Of a stretch of 64,000 nucleotides of DNA, positions 52,656 to 63,784 are shown piece by piece. How positions within the stretch are numbered: the stretch's first letter is position 1; each line of letters opens with the position of its first letter. Where the stretch lies: contig NC_091156.1 in the NCBI RefSeq assembly GCF_040958095.1, positions 17,939,468-18,003,467 on the forward strand, in the 5' to 3' direction. The notes beneath the pieces were generated by a model that was not told where the DNA came from, ran no database searches, and saw only the letters and a program-made list of their open reading frames with translations. Source of the stretch: Procambarus clarkii (Eukaryota; Arthropoda; Malacostraca; Decapoda; Cambaridae). The position numbers and the translations under genes were made by a program.

Positions 52656-53035
52656 CATAAGAACAAGGTAACTGCAGAAGGCCTATTGGCCCATACGAGG
52701 CAGTTCCTATTTATAACCACCCAATCCCGCTCATATGCATGTCCAACCCACGCTTGAAACAATCGAGGGACCCCATCTCCACCACGTTACACGGTAATTG
52801 GTTCCACAAATCAACAACCCTGTTACCTAACCAGTATTTACCCAAGTCTTTCCTAAATCTAAACTTATCCAATTTATACCCATTGTTTCATGTTCTGTCT
52901 TCTGACTGTAACCAACAGTCCATTGACCTGTTGGAAAGATTCAGTCGGTTCTCCCCACTACCATACAGCATTGTTAATGTGTGGCCACGTCTGTGGTAGA
53001 AAATAATAATAATAAAAACAATCTAGCTATCCTGC
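52655..53035 (+). mobile_element. Penelope-like element fragment
   Basis: Contains AGAACATAAGAACAAGG, then GCAGAAGGCCTATTGGCCCA, TTGGTTCCACAAATCAACAA and TTCCTAAATCTAAACTTATC. The same block precedes a GIY-YIG domain at 54780-55640, which links it to the Penelope-like family. Confidence 0.5.
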
Positions 53036-53394
53036 TTTGAAGTTTGTCAACCACAATTGGCTTTAAGTTTATACTATGAACTTCGAGTATTTACTATGTT
53101 GTTTAAGATGCCTAGATTTATAATGGAACTGGTCAAAGTTGTCCTCAGCAAATAAGTCTTAGTATTGGCTTGTGTGTTAGGTGGCATTGGATAGGTCATT
53201 ATGGGTTATTCACTGATGTAGCCTTCGGAACAAATTCTGCACGTGGTGACGAGGACAAGTTGACTAGGTTAGTAGTTACCAAGAAGGAAGCTATTAAGTA
53301 GAACAAATAAAAACAAAGAAGACCCCGAGACCAGACGGAATGTTTTCCAGGGTTCCTGGAACCCTGGGTTCCAGGAACCCTGGATTCTTCTGGT
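53036..53394. other. Egl-like intron, no feature
   Basis: Nothing recognisable except CAGGGTTCCTGGAACCCTGG at 53347-53366, a short perfect palindrome followed by a direct copy of GGTTCCAGGAACCCTGG. Confidence 0.4.
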
Positions 53395-53540
53395 TTCTGC
53401 CCGAAACGCTTTGCGTAATAGTGACTTTAGGCATTGTATGTACTAGCTCTATCTATAAATCCATCAACTTTTGTATCTTACCTTGTATGTATGTACCTTA
53501 CCTGAATAAAAATTTATTTATTTATTTATTATTCCTGAAA
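53395..53540 (+). repeat. SINE family B 3' tail fragment
   Basis: CTGCCCGAAACGCTTTGCG, TGTACTAGCTCTATCTATAA and an AATAAAAATTTATTTATTTA tail. Confidence 0.6.
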
Positions 53541-53564
53541 GAATGTTAATATGAGCTTACTGAG

Positions 53565-53832
53565 CCTTTATCCAGGGTCTCGGTAGTGCAATTGAGTTCG
53601 TTCTCAATTCACAATCGGGAATACCAGTTTCGAATCCTGGGCGGGACAAATGTAGTGCACGTGTCCTATCACCTAATGTCGCTATTCACCTAACAGTAAA
53701 TAGGGTGCCCCTGGAGTTAGTTAACTGTTGTGGGGTAGCATCCTTGGAGGGGTCAGTAGGTCGACCTTGGGGGGACCGCGATGTGACTCTAACGTATAAA
53801 TATCTACAGGCTGCCTGTCCCCGACAAATTTA
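53565..53832 (+). repeat. tRNA-derived SINE, family H
   Basis: Head GGGTCTCGGTAGTGCAATTG, box-B-like CCAGTTTCGAATCCTGGGCG, CACCTAACAGTAAATAGGGT and TACAGGCTGCCTGTCCCCGA near the 3' end. Confidence 0.65.
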
Positions 53833-53914
53833 ATTAAATCGAATAGATGCATATTTTTTAAAGAAATAAAATAAATCACTTACGTCCAAGTATTGGTCAT
53901 TTAACTTAACGTCT

Positions 53915-54150
53915 GGGATATAGACGTATCTGGCAGCTTTCTCAAACCCCAAATGTCGAGTACACAATGTGTCAACTTTGTGAAAGAGAAAACATGCACT
54001 CTCTTGAACATTATATTGTAGAATGTCCCATATTGACTGACTTTCGCCCTCCTGGGCTAAGGTATGCTGAACTCTGTAATTACTATATGAGTACTGGAAC
54101 ACTTGATGATATATTGGACTTGTATCCAAGATTAATCATGTAATGTATCA
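53915..54150 (+). mobile_element. LINE 3' end (I/Jockey-like, zinc-knuckle tail)
   Basis: The plus strand, with small frame changes, gives CQLCEREN, HSLEHYIVECPILTDFRPPG and YMSTGTLDDILDLYPRLIM. A C-x2-C-x...H-x4-C-like tail of this form ends several I/Jockey-type LINE proteins. Confidence 0.6.
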
Positions 54151-54779
54151 ATTATACAATGTATGTATGTGATGTAACTATAGAACCTGAGCTTGTAAAA
54201 GCACCTTAATCACCTACAGTGATTAAGTGCTTAATTGCACACTAGTTTCTCTGTCAGCTATCTCACCCTGTCAGAGTAAGAGACATATGCATGTGACTTC
54301 ATGTGTGTGTGTATATGTATATGTACGTATATGTGTATGTATATGTATGTGTATAAAGTACATATGGAAGCTGATCAGAATTACATTTCACCTTTGTAAA
54401 TGCACATTAATGACACTTCGAACACTTTATGTAGGGCATACGTAAATCTGTGTATCTATGTATTTACGTATGTAGGTTAGCGTAGCATTTTAAAAGCACC
54501 GAATCACCTTCTGTGGTTGATTGTTCAATAAATCCCTGAACTATATGTGTAACAGATCTCTAACCCTGTCCATGGAGGACAGAAGAAAATGTATATATAC
54601 TGGTTAGGATTGTAAATGTGTGGCCACGTCTGTGGTAGAAAATAATAATAATAATAAAAATTAAGGGCTATTATAGGAAAACTGTTTTAATTGATAATCG
54701 CAAAAGTTACTCTTTTAAATCATAAAAACCAGATTGAAAAAAGAACTAGCAACATGGTTTTAAAATAGGTCTCTCGTGT
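54151..54779. other. Egl-like intron, simple repeats
   Basis: A (GTATAT)n-like stretch at 54300-54355 and a short copy of GTGTGGCCACGTCTGTGG (54617), also present at 52979. No gene. Confidence 0.4.
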
Positions 54780-55640
54780 TTAACAAATTTAACCGCATAA
54801 GAATCAAGGAAACTGTAGAAGGCCTAGTGGCCCGTACGTGGGAGCTCCTATTTATATCCATCCAAAATCATTCAAATGTATGTCTAACCTATGCTTTAAA
54901 CCATCAAGGGATCCTACGTGTATTATGTTATGCCGTAATCTGTTCCACAAATCGACAACCCTGTTACCGAACCAGTATTTACCAAGGTTTCCTAAATCTA
55001 AACTTATCCAATTTATATCCGGCGTTTCGTTTTCAATTATGTGTTGATATATATAATACCGTATTAATATCTCCCCCTGTTATGTCCATTCATCTTTGTT
55101 ATCCACCGAGTTTTTTGGAAGTTTGCCATAGCAAAGCACATCGTACATACTATAATAATATATGCAGTTAGAAAATTCCCCCCCAAAATGTGTTATGTTT
55201 ACCATATTTTTCTGGGTTCAAAAATATTGTCAAGACCTTTTGAAACTTTTTAATATACACATATTGCTTAATTACAAAAATTATGTTGAAAAACTATTAG
55301 CTAGAAACAGTTCTCGTAGAGATTTACAAAATACCTTGTAAAGACTGTAATAGGTTCTATGTAGGGCAAACATCCAAAGATTTGAAATTTAGAATTTCGC
55401 AACACAAATGCTCTGTAAGACATGACCAATAGTCTAATACTTTGTTCATTTGTCACAAAGTTCTCACCAAATTATTGGGAGAGGGCTTTTTCAATAACGA
55501 ATTGTAAAACCATTTTCAATAGAAACATCATTGAATATGCTTTAATACATATTACAAAATCATATAATTTGAACATTAGTAGTGGTTTGTATAATTTAGA
55601 TCTATTTTCGATTGACCAGTTAAATACTATTTGAGTAAGA
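54780..55640 (+). mobile_element. Penelope-like element with GIY-YIG domain
   Basis: Near 55320-55440 the plus strand gives EIYKIPCKDCNRFYVGQTSK and DLKFRISQHKCSVRHDQ, the core of a GIY-YIG endonuclease as found at the C-terminus of Penelope-like retroelements (I.C..C...Y.GQT...L..R..QH). The 54780-55060 block matches 52655-53035. It is an inactive remnant. Confidence 0.75.
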
Positions 55641-55812
55641 TCATTGATACACATTTATATCACTAATACCATATTAATATCCTCGTATCTCATTAAAGAC
55701 ATTGTTTCTTACCTCAATTCATCCCTGCCAATATATCCACACCACTGAATTGTAAATCCATCCTTCTGAAGATGTATTATTAAATATGAAAGTACTTAAG
55801 GCATTTCCTATA

Positions 55813-55818
<6 letters not shown>

Positions 55819-55905
<87 letters not shown>
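55819..55905. repeat. (TA)n microsatellite
   Basis: Over 40 TA dinucleotides ending GTATATGTAT, then the tRNA-like repeat. Confidence 0.9.
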
Positions 55906-56381
<476 letters not shown>

Positions 56382-56399
56382 GTCAACCACAATACCATG

Positions 56400-56660
56400 G
56401 ATAGTAACATTACATTCACCAGGGCAATAGGAACCTCGAACAGGTGACCTCAGCATGAGAGACGTGTGCTCTGTCAACTAGGCCATTCTTCTGTGCTCAA
56501 ATGGCAACTAAGAGAAAGCTGAAATGTTCAGTTTGGGCAGCAGTTTAGTGCCTCTGAAATCCTTCCTTATTGTGGCTTGCTCGTGGCCCAGTCGATAGAG
56601 CACCCGTCCCTCATGCTGGAGGTCTCGTGTTCCAGGCTCTTATTGCATTAGGATTACTTG
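56400..56660 (+). repeat. tRNA-like repeat fragment
   Basis: GCTCGTGGCCCAGTCGATAG, AGCACCCGTCCCTCATGC and GGTCTCGTGTTCCAGGCTC near 56579-56640 resemble a tRNA-derived SINE head. An inverted relative (GACCTCAGCATGAGAGACG) is at 56443. Confidence 0.5.
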
Positions 56661-56734
56661 TAAATATTGGATTTGGTACCAGCTCGGTGCCTCCAAGTTC
56701 CTAGTGAGTTCTGGCAGACTCCAGGTTGTCTAAC

Positions 56735-57806
56735 TTATAGACTATCCTGGTCTGTTGGTAGACTATCCTGGTCTGTTGGTAGACTATCCTGGTCTGTTGG
56801 TAGATTATCCTGGTCTGTTGGTAGACTATTCTGGTCTGTTGGTAGACTATTCTGGTCTGTTGGTAGATTATCCTGGTCTGTTGGTAGACTATCCTGGTCT
56901 GTTGGTAGATTATCCTGGTCTGTTGGTAGATTATCCTGGTCTGTTGGTAGATTATCCTGGTCTGTTGGTAGACTATCCTGGTCTGTTGGTAGATTATCCT
57001 GCTCTGTTGGTAGACTATCCTGGTCTGTTGGTAGACTATCCTGGTCTGTTGGTAGACTATCCTGGTCTGTTGGTATATTATCCTGGTCTGTTGGTAGACT
57101 ATCCTGGTCTGTTGGTAGACTATCCTGGTCTGTTGGTATATTATCCTGGTCTGTTGGTAGACTATCCTGGTCTGTTGGTAGACTATCCTGGTCTGTTGGT
57201 AGATTATCCTGGTCTGTTGGTAGACTATCCTGGTCTGTTGGTAGATTATCCTGGTCTGTTGGTAGACTATCCTGGTCTGTTGGTAGACTGTCCTGGTCTG
57301 TTGGTAGACTATCCTGGTCTGTTGGTAGATTATCCTGCTCTGTTGGTAGATTATCCTGCTCTGTTGGTAGACTATCCTGGTCTGTTGGTAGATTATCCTG
57401 GTCTGTTGGTAGATTATCCTGGTCTGTTGGTAGACTATCCTGGTCTGTTGGTAGACTATCCTGGTCTGTTGGTAGACTATCCTGGTCTGTTGGTAGACTA
57501 TCCTGGTCTGTTGGTAGACTATCCTGGTCTGTTGGTAGACTATCCTGGTCTGTTGGTAGATTATCCTGGTCTGTTGGTAGATTATCCTGGTCTGTTGGTA
57601 GACTATCCTGGTCTGTTGGTAGACTATCCTGGTCTGTTGGTAGACTATCCTGGTCTGTTGGTAGATTATCCTGGTCTGTTGGTAGACTCCTGGTCTGTTG
57701 GTAGACTATCCTGGTCTGTTGGTAGATTATCCTGGTCTGTTGGTAGACTATCCTGGTCTGTTGGTAGACTCCTGGTCTGTTGGTAGACTATCCTGGTCTG
57801 TTGGTG
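56735..57806. repeat. 21-bp minisatellite, about 51 units
   Basis: Units of GGTCTGTTGGTAGACTATCC plus T; the main variants are GACTATCC/GATTATCC, GCTCTG for GGTCTG, and three short units. Being 21 bases, it stays open in two plus frames for about 340 codons (LSWSVGR and DYPGLLV heptads), with no promoter, splice or protein evidence; I treat it as non-coding. Confidence 0.95.
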
Positions 57807-58310
57807 CGGCGCGCGTGTGAGGTGACCCGGGATGCTGGTGTGATCCGGCCGTCCTGCTCCAAAGATTATATAGTCAGTATGGCAGCATCTAGCACACACT
57901 CTTGAGTTACAATACCCTATAATCTGACAGCGGAACAAGGCAGTGTGTGTATAAAGTGTTACTGGCAATAGCGACTTGTTGTTGGGTGTTTAGGGGAGAC
58001 AGATGAAGAGCTGTTGTGATAATGACTCGGATAATTCATGCCTCCTTGCTAATGGTTCTCTCTCTCGAAGTATGTTGTCGCTAGTCACTTCCTTGTTATG
58101 GATTAATTGGTTTGTACAGCGTCTCTGAGGCTTGGGACCTGGTGGTATTAAGGGAAAGTTGACACAGCGGGAGTAGGCGAGTCAATAGTGTTTGATGGGT
58201 GGTTGGCGGGTGTGTAAGTGGTGGGTGGAGAATACCTGGAGAAGTTAACCAGACCACACACTAGAAGGTGAAGGGACGACGACGTTTCGGTCCGTCCTGG
58301 ACCATTTTCA
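57807..58310. other. Egl-like intron, no feature
   Basis: No gene or clear repeat. 58255-58310 (GACGACGTTTCGGTCCGTCC) recurs partly at 60188 (GACGTTTCGGTCCGTCGTGG), a short dispersed motif. Confidence 0.4.
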
Positions 58311-58319
58311 AGTCGACTC

Positions 58320-59225
58320 GTCGCCTACCTGGAGAAGGTTTCGGGAGTTCTTCTTCTCCCTGAACCCAGCCTGGGGCCAGGCTCGACTTGGGATAACTTG
58401 GTCCAGCAGGCTGTTGCTTGAAGCGGCCCGCAAGCCCACGTAGCCACTACAACCTGGTTGGTTCGGGACTTCTTGGAAGAACTTGTCTAAATGCTTCTTG
58501 CAGACTTCCACCTTTGTTGCGGCAAAGTTTCGAATATTTGCTGGGAGAGTATTGAACAGTGTGGACCTCTGATGTTCAGATAGTGATCTCTTACTGTGCC
58601 TACGGCATCCTCACTGGTGGTATTCTGCATTTCCTTCCGCATCTTTCGCTCCAGTATGTTGCGATTCTATTGTGCAAATTTGGGACCGGCCCTCCAGTAT
58701 CTTCCATGTATATATTATTTGATACCTTTCTCGTCTCCTTACCAGAGAGTTCATTTTGAGAGTTGTGAGACGGTCCCAATAATCTAGGTGTTTTACCGTT
58801 TCTATGCGTGCCGTATATGTTCTCTGTATTCCTTCTATTTTAGAAATTTCTCCTGCTCTGAAAGGGAAAGTGAGTACTGAGCAGTACTCAAGGCGGAACA
58901 TCACCAGTAATTTAAATAATATTAGCATTGCTGTGGGATCTCTGGATTTGAACGTTCTCATATTCCTTCTTATCATTTTCCTGGCTGCCGCTATATTTGC
59001 TCGGTTATGCTCACTAAATGTCAGGTCGTCAGACATTATAATTCCCAGATCTTTTACATGTTGTTTTCCTTCTAAGAGCAAGTCTGATTGTGTCCTGTAC
59101 TCTGTGTTTCGTTTTAAGTTCCTCGTCTCCTCCATACCTAAGTACCTGGAACTCGTCACTGTTAAACATAAGGATATTTTCCTTTGCCCAATCGAAGACT
59201 TTAATTAATATCTGCTTGTGGTTTA
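58320..59225 (-). mobile_element. CR1-like LINE C-terminal region
   Basis: The minus strand reads QHVKDLGIIMSDDLTFSEHN, KLLVMFRLEYCSVLTFPFRA, EIEGIQRTYTARI-like, SLVRRRERYQIIYTWKILEG and, toward 58320, LDKFFQEVPNQPGC. Same family as 10422-12120, 5'-truncated. Confidence 0.85.
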
Positions 59226-59604
59226 TTTTTTCTCTTCCATTTTACTTAATTACTTTATCACATCTATATAAATTATAATTTGGGACCCAGATTTCACTAT
59301 CCATGTAATCTTTCGTATGGGTTTCTGTGAATGCTCCAACTATTGAATTCAACTCTATTAGAAGGTTATTTATAAATTTAACTTTATATATTTTGACTTT
59401 AGGCCTTGTATGTTTCCAAATATGAACGATTTTCCAAGGCGTGTCACTTTTGGTGGATTTTGGGAGGATCCTGATCATCCATCTCCAGGGTGTGCTCTTT
59501 TGGCAATGGTTCGTCCAGTTTTGGTAGTGGTACTAGTGTTGTGGAGTGTGGTAGTTTCTGTGGGGTTAAGGGGAGTAGTATGTGTGTGTCTGATGCTGAA
59601 TTGT
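59226..59604. other. Possible LINE endonuclease debris, antisense
   Basis: The minus strand gives LIELNSIVGAFTETHTKDY and ESEIWVPNYNLYRCDKV-like segments resembling a diverged LINE endonuclease start; the rest is G/T-rich. Confidence 0.4.
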
Positions 59605-59815
59605 AGTTCAGTCCTCTATGGCGCAGTGGTAAATCCTTAACTGTAGCCCCTGTTCACCCAGCAGTGAATGGGTACCTGGTTGTTAAACGATTTGGCGGGT
59701 CGTATTCAAGGGAAAAATTTAGATTCAGGACTTGCCCGAAACGCTGTGTATGCTAGTGACTGTACGAGAATGTATGCACTCTTGTACATATAAATAAAAT
59801 AAAAGTAAAATGTGG
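59605..59815 (+). repeat. tRNA-derived SINE, family B
   Basis: TCCTCTATGGCGCAGTGGTA, ACCTGGTTGTTAAACGATTT, GCCCGAAACGCTGTGTATGC and an ATAAATAAAATAAAAG tail. Shorter than the copy at 3651. Confidence 0.75.
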
Positions 59816-59918
59816 TGTGTGGGTGGTGGTTGGCTAGTATGGTGGTGGTGTTTGGTTGGTTGACTGGTGTGTGAGTGGTGGATTGAGGGACTTTTAGTGG
59901 GTGATTCACGAGTGGAAA

Positions 59919-60172
<254 letters not shown>

Positions 60173-60562
60173 TGAAACTAAAGTGAGGACGTTTCGGTCC
60201 GTCGTGGCCCGGTATAAAGTTATGTAAAGAATGAATAGTAGAGCAAGTTTACATAAGGCAATAATGTGAGGTGGAAGGCTGTAATGTCAAAATTAAACCA
60301 TATACATGAATCTGAGTGAAGAAAACTGCAGAAGGCAATGTCAAATGAGAAAGAGGTGAAAACAGAAACACAGAGATAGCAACATAAGAGAAAGAAAAGA
60401 GGGGCTAAGGCTAAGTTAGATCACGTTCAAGGTCAGAACATTGAACTATGACGATTAGTGTCCTTAACATGACAGAAGAGAACACTGTTCATGTCTGTAG
60501 ACTTAACACTTCTTTGGTGTTCTTTTAGTCTAACATTAGCAAAGTACTGGAGAAGACGAGAG

Positions 60563-60808
60563 GTTAGGTTATCTTGAGATGATTTCGGGGCTTTAGTGTC
60601 CCCGCGGCCCGGTCCTCGACCAGGCCTCCACCCCCCAGGAAGCAGCCCGTGACAGCTGACTAACACCCAGGTACCTATTTTACAGCTAGGTAACAGGGGC
60701 ATAGGGTGAAAGAAACTCTGCCCATTGTTTCTCGCCGGCGCCTGGGATCGAATCCAGGACCACAGGATCACAAGTCCAGCGTGCTGTCCGCTCGGCCGAC
60801 CGGCTCCC
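60563..60808 (-). repeat. tRNA-derived SINE, family A, nested in Penelope-like element
   Basis: The minus strand starts GGAGCCGGTCGGCCGAGCGG, then GTGATCCTGTGGTCCTGG, GGATTCGATCCCAGGCGCCG (box B), AATGGGCAGAGTTTCTTTC and CCGCGGGGACACTAAAGCCC. Very similar to 24880-25118. Confidence 0.85.
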
Positions 60809-60967
60809 GGTCAGGAAACAGGAACAGGAAATAGACTCAATACCAGCAGTTTTGGAAGGATAAGCAGCAGTGTAATCCAGATTACTACGAAGTGTGTTGA
60901 TCTGTCGAAAAGTGATTGTTATATCAAGAGGACAGAGGCGTATTAGTGAGATTTTTAGTCAAGATAT

Positions 60968-61082
60968 GACTAACAAATCCACAAGGGCCGTGACGAGGAT
61001 TCGAACCTGCGTCCGAGAGCATCCCAGACGCTGCCTTAATCATTTGATGCATCACGTAATTGTGATTTCTGTGTGTTAAGAT
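60968..61082 (-). repeat. tRNA-derived repeat, family D, nested
   Basis: The minus strand has CACAGAAATCACAATTACG, GATGCATCAAATGATTAAGG, GGGATGCTCTCGGACGCAGG and TTCGAATCCTCGTCACGGCC. Same family as 14225 and 63140. Confidence 0.75.
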
Positions 61083-61519
61083 ATGAAGAAAAATCACATT
61101 ACATGATTTCTGGTATTGGAAACAGGTTTAGGATGAAAGTTGTTATCTTGAGAGTAACCATAGTTGATTAATGCAAAGAATAGCTAAGAAACGACTTGCT
61201 AAATAGAGAGAAATTTCCTAATAAACTAAGCTTCAATGATGCATAACACGGAGGAAGAGGGGAACGAGAACACTTTTCTTAACAGGAGGATTGTAGGAAA
61301 ATAAATGAATGTACATGCTACTGGACGTAGGCTGACGGTGGACAGAAAAAGAGAAGCCTGACACAGCGCTGTGAACATGTACATGTAGGACAGGAAGGAG
61401 GGAATTACATTCCCATTCAACGTTGAAATTCATAGGAGCCAGACTGTTTAAAGAGGAGAGGAAAGGCTGTGAAAGACTAGTCATAAGACCAGAGCAAAAA
61501 TACCATTGACATAGCCAAG

Positions 61520-61522
<3 letters not shown>

Positions 61523-61561
<39 letters not shown>

Positions 61562-61590
61562 GGAGAGAGGGAGAGAGAGGGAGAGAAAAG
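61523..61590. repeat. GA-rich microsatellite
   Basis: (GA)n followed by GGGAGAGAGGGAGAGAGGGA; lies inside the Penelope-like remnant. Confidence 0.85.
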
Positions 61591-61850
61591 GGGGAGTACT
61601 AATAATGGAAAGACAAATTCACAACAATCACAAAGTACTCCATATATAGAGTGGCAAGAACACGAGAGAAAGGAGATCCCACGACGACACCGAAAGTTGG
61701 AGATAAATATTTCCCATTGGAAGAGGAGTCAACACCCAGTCTGATGAGATCGAGGAAGACGTCTTTTGGAAGTGGGAAATGAAAAAGACACTTTACAAGT
61801 CATTCTCTCGCCTGGGTTATTCATTAAATTTTATCAACTGTGCCTACTAC

Positions 61851-62490
61851 CATACTAAAAGAACGTTCTTTGAACCCATCCCTGCCCTTGTGTGGCAGTG
61901 CACAGTAGAAAGTTGTTTTCACATATCCATACATTAAAACATTTATAGTAACCATGATATATATGTACTTCAGCCTACAGTTTAGACCTATAGTCTTGTG
62001 TATGACCCTCTGTCCTGCGTGACAGTGAATACCAGCATTATCCTCACTTTAATAAGACTATCAAAATCCTCAGATTAGGCAAAATTTTAATAATTTTTTT
62101 CAATAAAGATGTTAATAATAATAATTTATCCTAAACCTGCTTCCAACCCCAGAAACCCTGTGCTGTGTCTACCCTTTATATCTGAACTCAAACCTTTGTT
62201 CTCTTGATATAAAACTCGCTTTTCACCAAACTAACACATTTCGTTGTAATCTGGTTCACACTGCTCGTCCTGCTCCAGTGCTTTGGTGAGACTGACCGGC
62301 CTTACTCTTAATGATAGACAAAAAGAACAGTGCTCTCTTCTGTCATGTTAGGGGCTCTAATCATCCGATAGACTGGTCTTTTTCTAAAATAATCTTTCCA
62401 GCCTCGACTGTTATTTACCCACCGTCTTGTCGAATCCCCTCTCGTCCACAATATACTCCTACAAGAACTAACTGGCTTTGTTGCTGTTGA
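61851..62490. other. Egl-like intron, no feature
   Basis: AT-rich, no recognisable gene or repeat. The minus-strand frame 62308-62676 is an artefact crossing into the next repeat. Confidence 0.35.
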
Positions 62491-62662
62491 CTCTTGCCTG
62501 ATTGATTGATTGATGAAGATTAAGCCACCCATGAGGTGGCACGGGCATGAATAGCCCGTAAGTGGTGGCCCTTTTGAGCCATTACCAGTATCAAGAGCTG
62601 ATACTGGAGATCTGTGGAGGTGCGACTGCACCCTGCGTGACGGGAGATGTCTCCCGTTGACT
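62491..62662 (+). repeat. Dispersed repeat with (GATT)n head
   Basis: GATTGATTGATTGATGAAGA, TTAAGCCACCCATGAGGTGG, CACGGGCATGAATAGCCCGT and ACTGGAGATCTGTGGAGGTG. An antisense fragment is at 8396-8450. Possibly a SINE; TCTCCCGTTGACTCTTGCC follows, and TGACTCTTGCCTGATTG precedes it, so TTGACTCTTGCC is a likely target-site duplication. Confidence 0.65.
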
Positions 62663-63130
62663 CTTGCCCTTCTCAATACATAGTTAATATTCTGACTTTC
62701 TGTACAAACATAATATAACTTAGCTTTAATCTCTCAAGGCCTTCGTTCTTTTCTTTTTCTTATATTGCTATCCCTCTCCTGTTTCTATTTTCACCTGTTT
62801 CTCTCTGCCATTGGACTTTCTGTGGGCTTTTTCCTATTAACTTTCTATGATTTATTTCTGACTTTCTCGCCTTTCATCTCACATTTTTACCTTATTTATT
62901 GACCTTCTCTACCATTCTTTCTCCACGCGACGGATCAAAACGCCGCCACTTCCTCTATTGTCAGATGTGTGTGGACTGGGTGTCTAATATTGCAGCCACG
63001 TTATTTGAAATTGAAATTGAAATAAGTTTATTGAGGTAAAATACACACAAAGGGTTGAGGTAGCTCAAGCTATTCTCACCCCGTTCAGTACATCGTGTTA
63101 ATACATACATACACACACATCACAAACAAT
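62663..63130. other. Egl-like intron, C/T-rich, no feature
   Basis: Pyrimidine-rich with no coding match. 63004-63115 (TGAAATTGAAATAAGTTTAT and ATACATACACACACATCA) may be another dispersed repeat. Confidence 0.35.
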
Positions 63131-63139
63131 AAACATATT

Positions 63140-63300
63140 ACCACGTTAAATGAACAAATCCACAAGGGCCGTGACGAGGATTCGAACCTGCGTCCGGGAG
63201 CATCCCAGACACTGCCTTAATCGACTGAGCTACGACAGGGCTGTGGATTTGTGGATTTGTTCATTTGATGCATCACGTTAGTGTGATCTCTGTGTGTGAT
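63140..63300 (-). repeat. tRNA-derived repeat, family D, best copy
   Basis: The minus strand reads GTCGTAGCTCAGTCGATTAA, GGCAGTGTCTGGGATGCTCC, CGGACGCAGGTTCGAATCCT and CGTCACGGCCC. This is a nearly full tRNA cloverleaf shape with good A and B boxes. It is followed by TTGTGGATTTGTTCATTTG, so a SINE and not a free tRNA gene. A TGGATTTGTGGATTTGTTC duplication is at 63243-63262. Confidence 0.7.
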
Positions 63301-63784
63301 ATTACCACGTTATTTTGTCTTGCTGTCTGCAGAGAATGCGAATGAATGAATGAATGGATGGCGGAGTAGGTGTGAGCGGTAGAGAAGTGAGCGGGGAGGG
63401 AGGGAGGGAGGGAGGGAGAGCGAGGGAAGAAGTGGTGGATGAGGAGATTAAGTTAGGAAGTGTGCTCACCCGTGCCAGGATTAGCGGGAAACACTAACAA
63501 ACACTTAATCATTTACTCTGACGAGAGCGTCTTGCCCCAAGGTCAAGGCGGGCACGTGCCAGGTGTTCCCGCTTGCCTTCACTACAAGGAATATATTGAG
63601 TGTTATTATTGTACAGATAAGTCTTTGCTTGTGTTCTACTCCACCACGACGACAGTAATATACAGTCTACAGTCACACGGATGACCCGCCAAACACACAC
63701 CGAAACTACGACGTTGGTACAACATTCGAACAAGTTTTAACACCACCTAACCAGTTATAACAACCAATATAGCAAGTTGTAACA
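63301..63784. other. Egl-like intron, no feature
   Basis: (GAAT)n at 63338-63356 and (GGGA)n at 63395-63418; otherwise nothing recognised. Confidence 0.4.

Larger units (their letters stand above)
60283..61850 (-). mobile_element. Penelope-like element (RT to GIY-YIG), interrupted
   Basis: Minus-strand order from 61850: LIRLGVDSSSNGKYLSPTFG and VLATLYMEYF (RT motif region), WLGYVNGIFALV (the YVDD-type box, altered), then near 60950-60840 TITFRQINTLRSNLDYTAA-like linker and IESIS, then NVRLKEHQRSVKSTDMNSVL and FCHVKDTNRHS of the GIY-YIG domain. A family D repeat (60968-61080) and a family A SINE (60563-60808) are inserted. It is inactive, with several breaks. Confidence 0.6.

Noticed and set aside
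56667-57786. Two 340-codon overlapping frames
   Set aside because: Product of a 21-bp tandem repeat; two frames open at once argues for repeat composition and not selection.
63140-63300. Functional tRNA gene
   Set aside because: The cloverleaf-like part is joined to a conserved non-tRNA body found at three places, so it is a tRNA-derived repeat.
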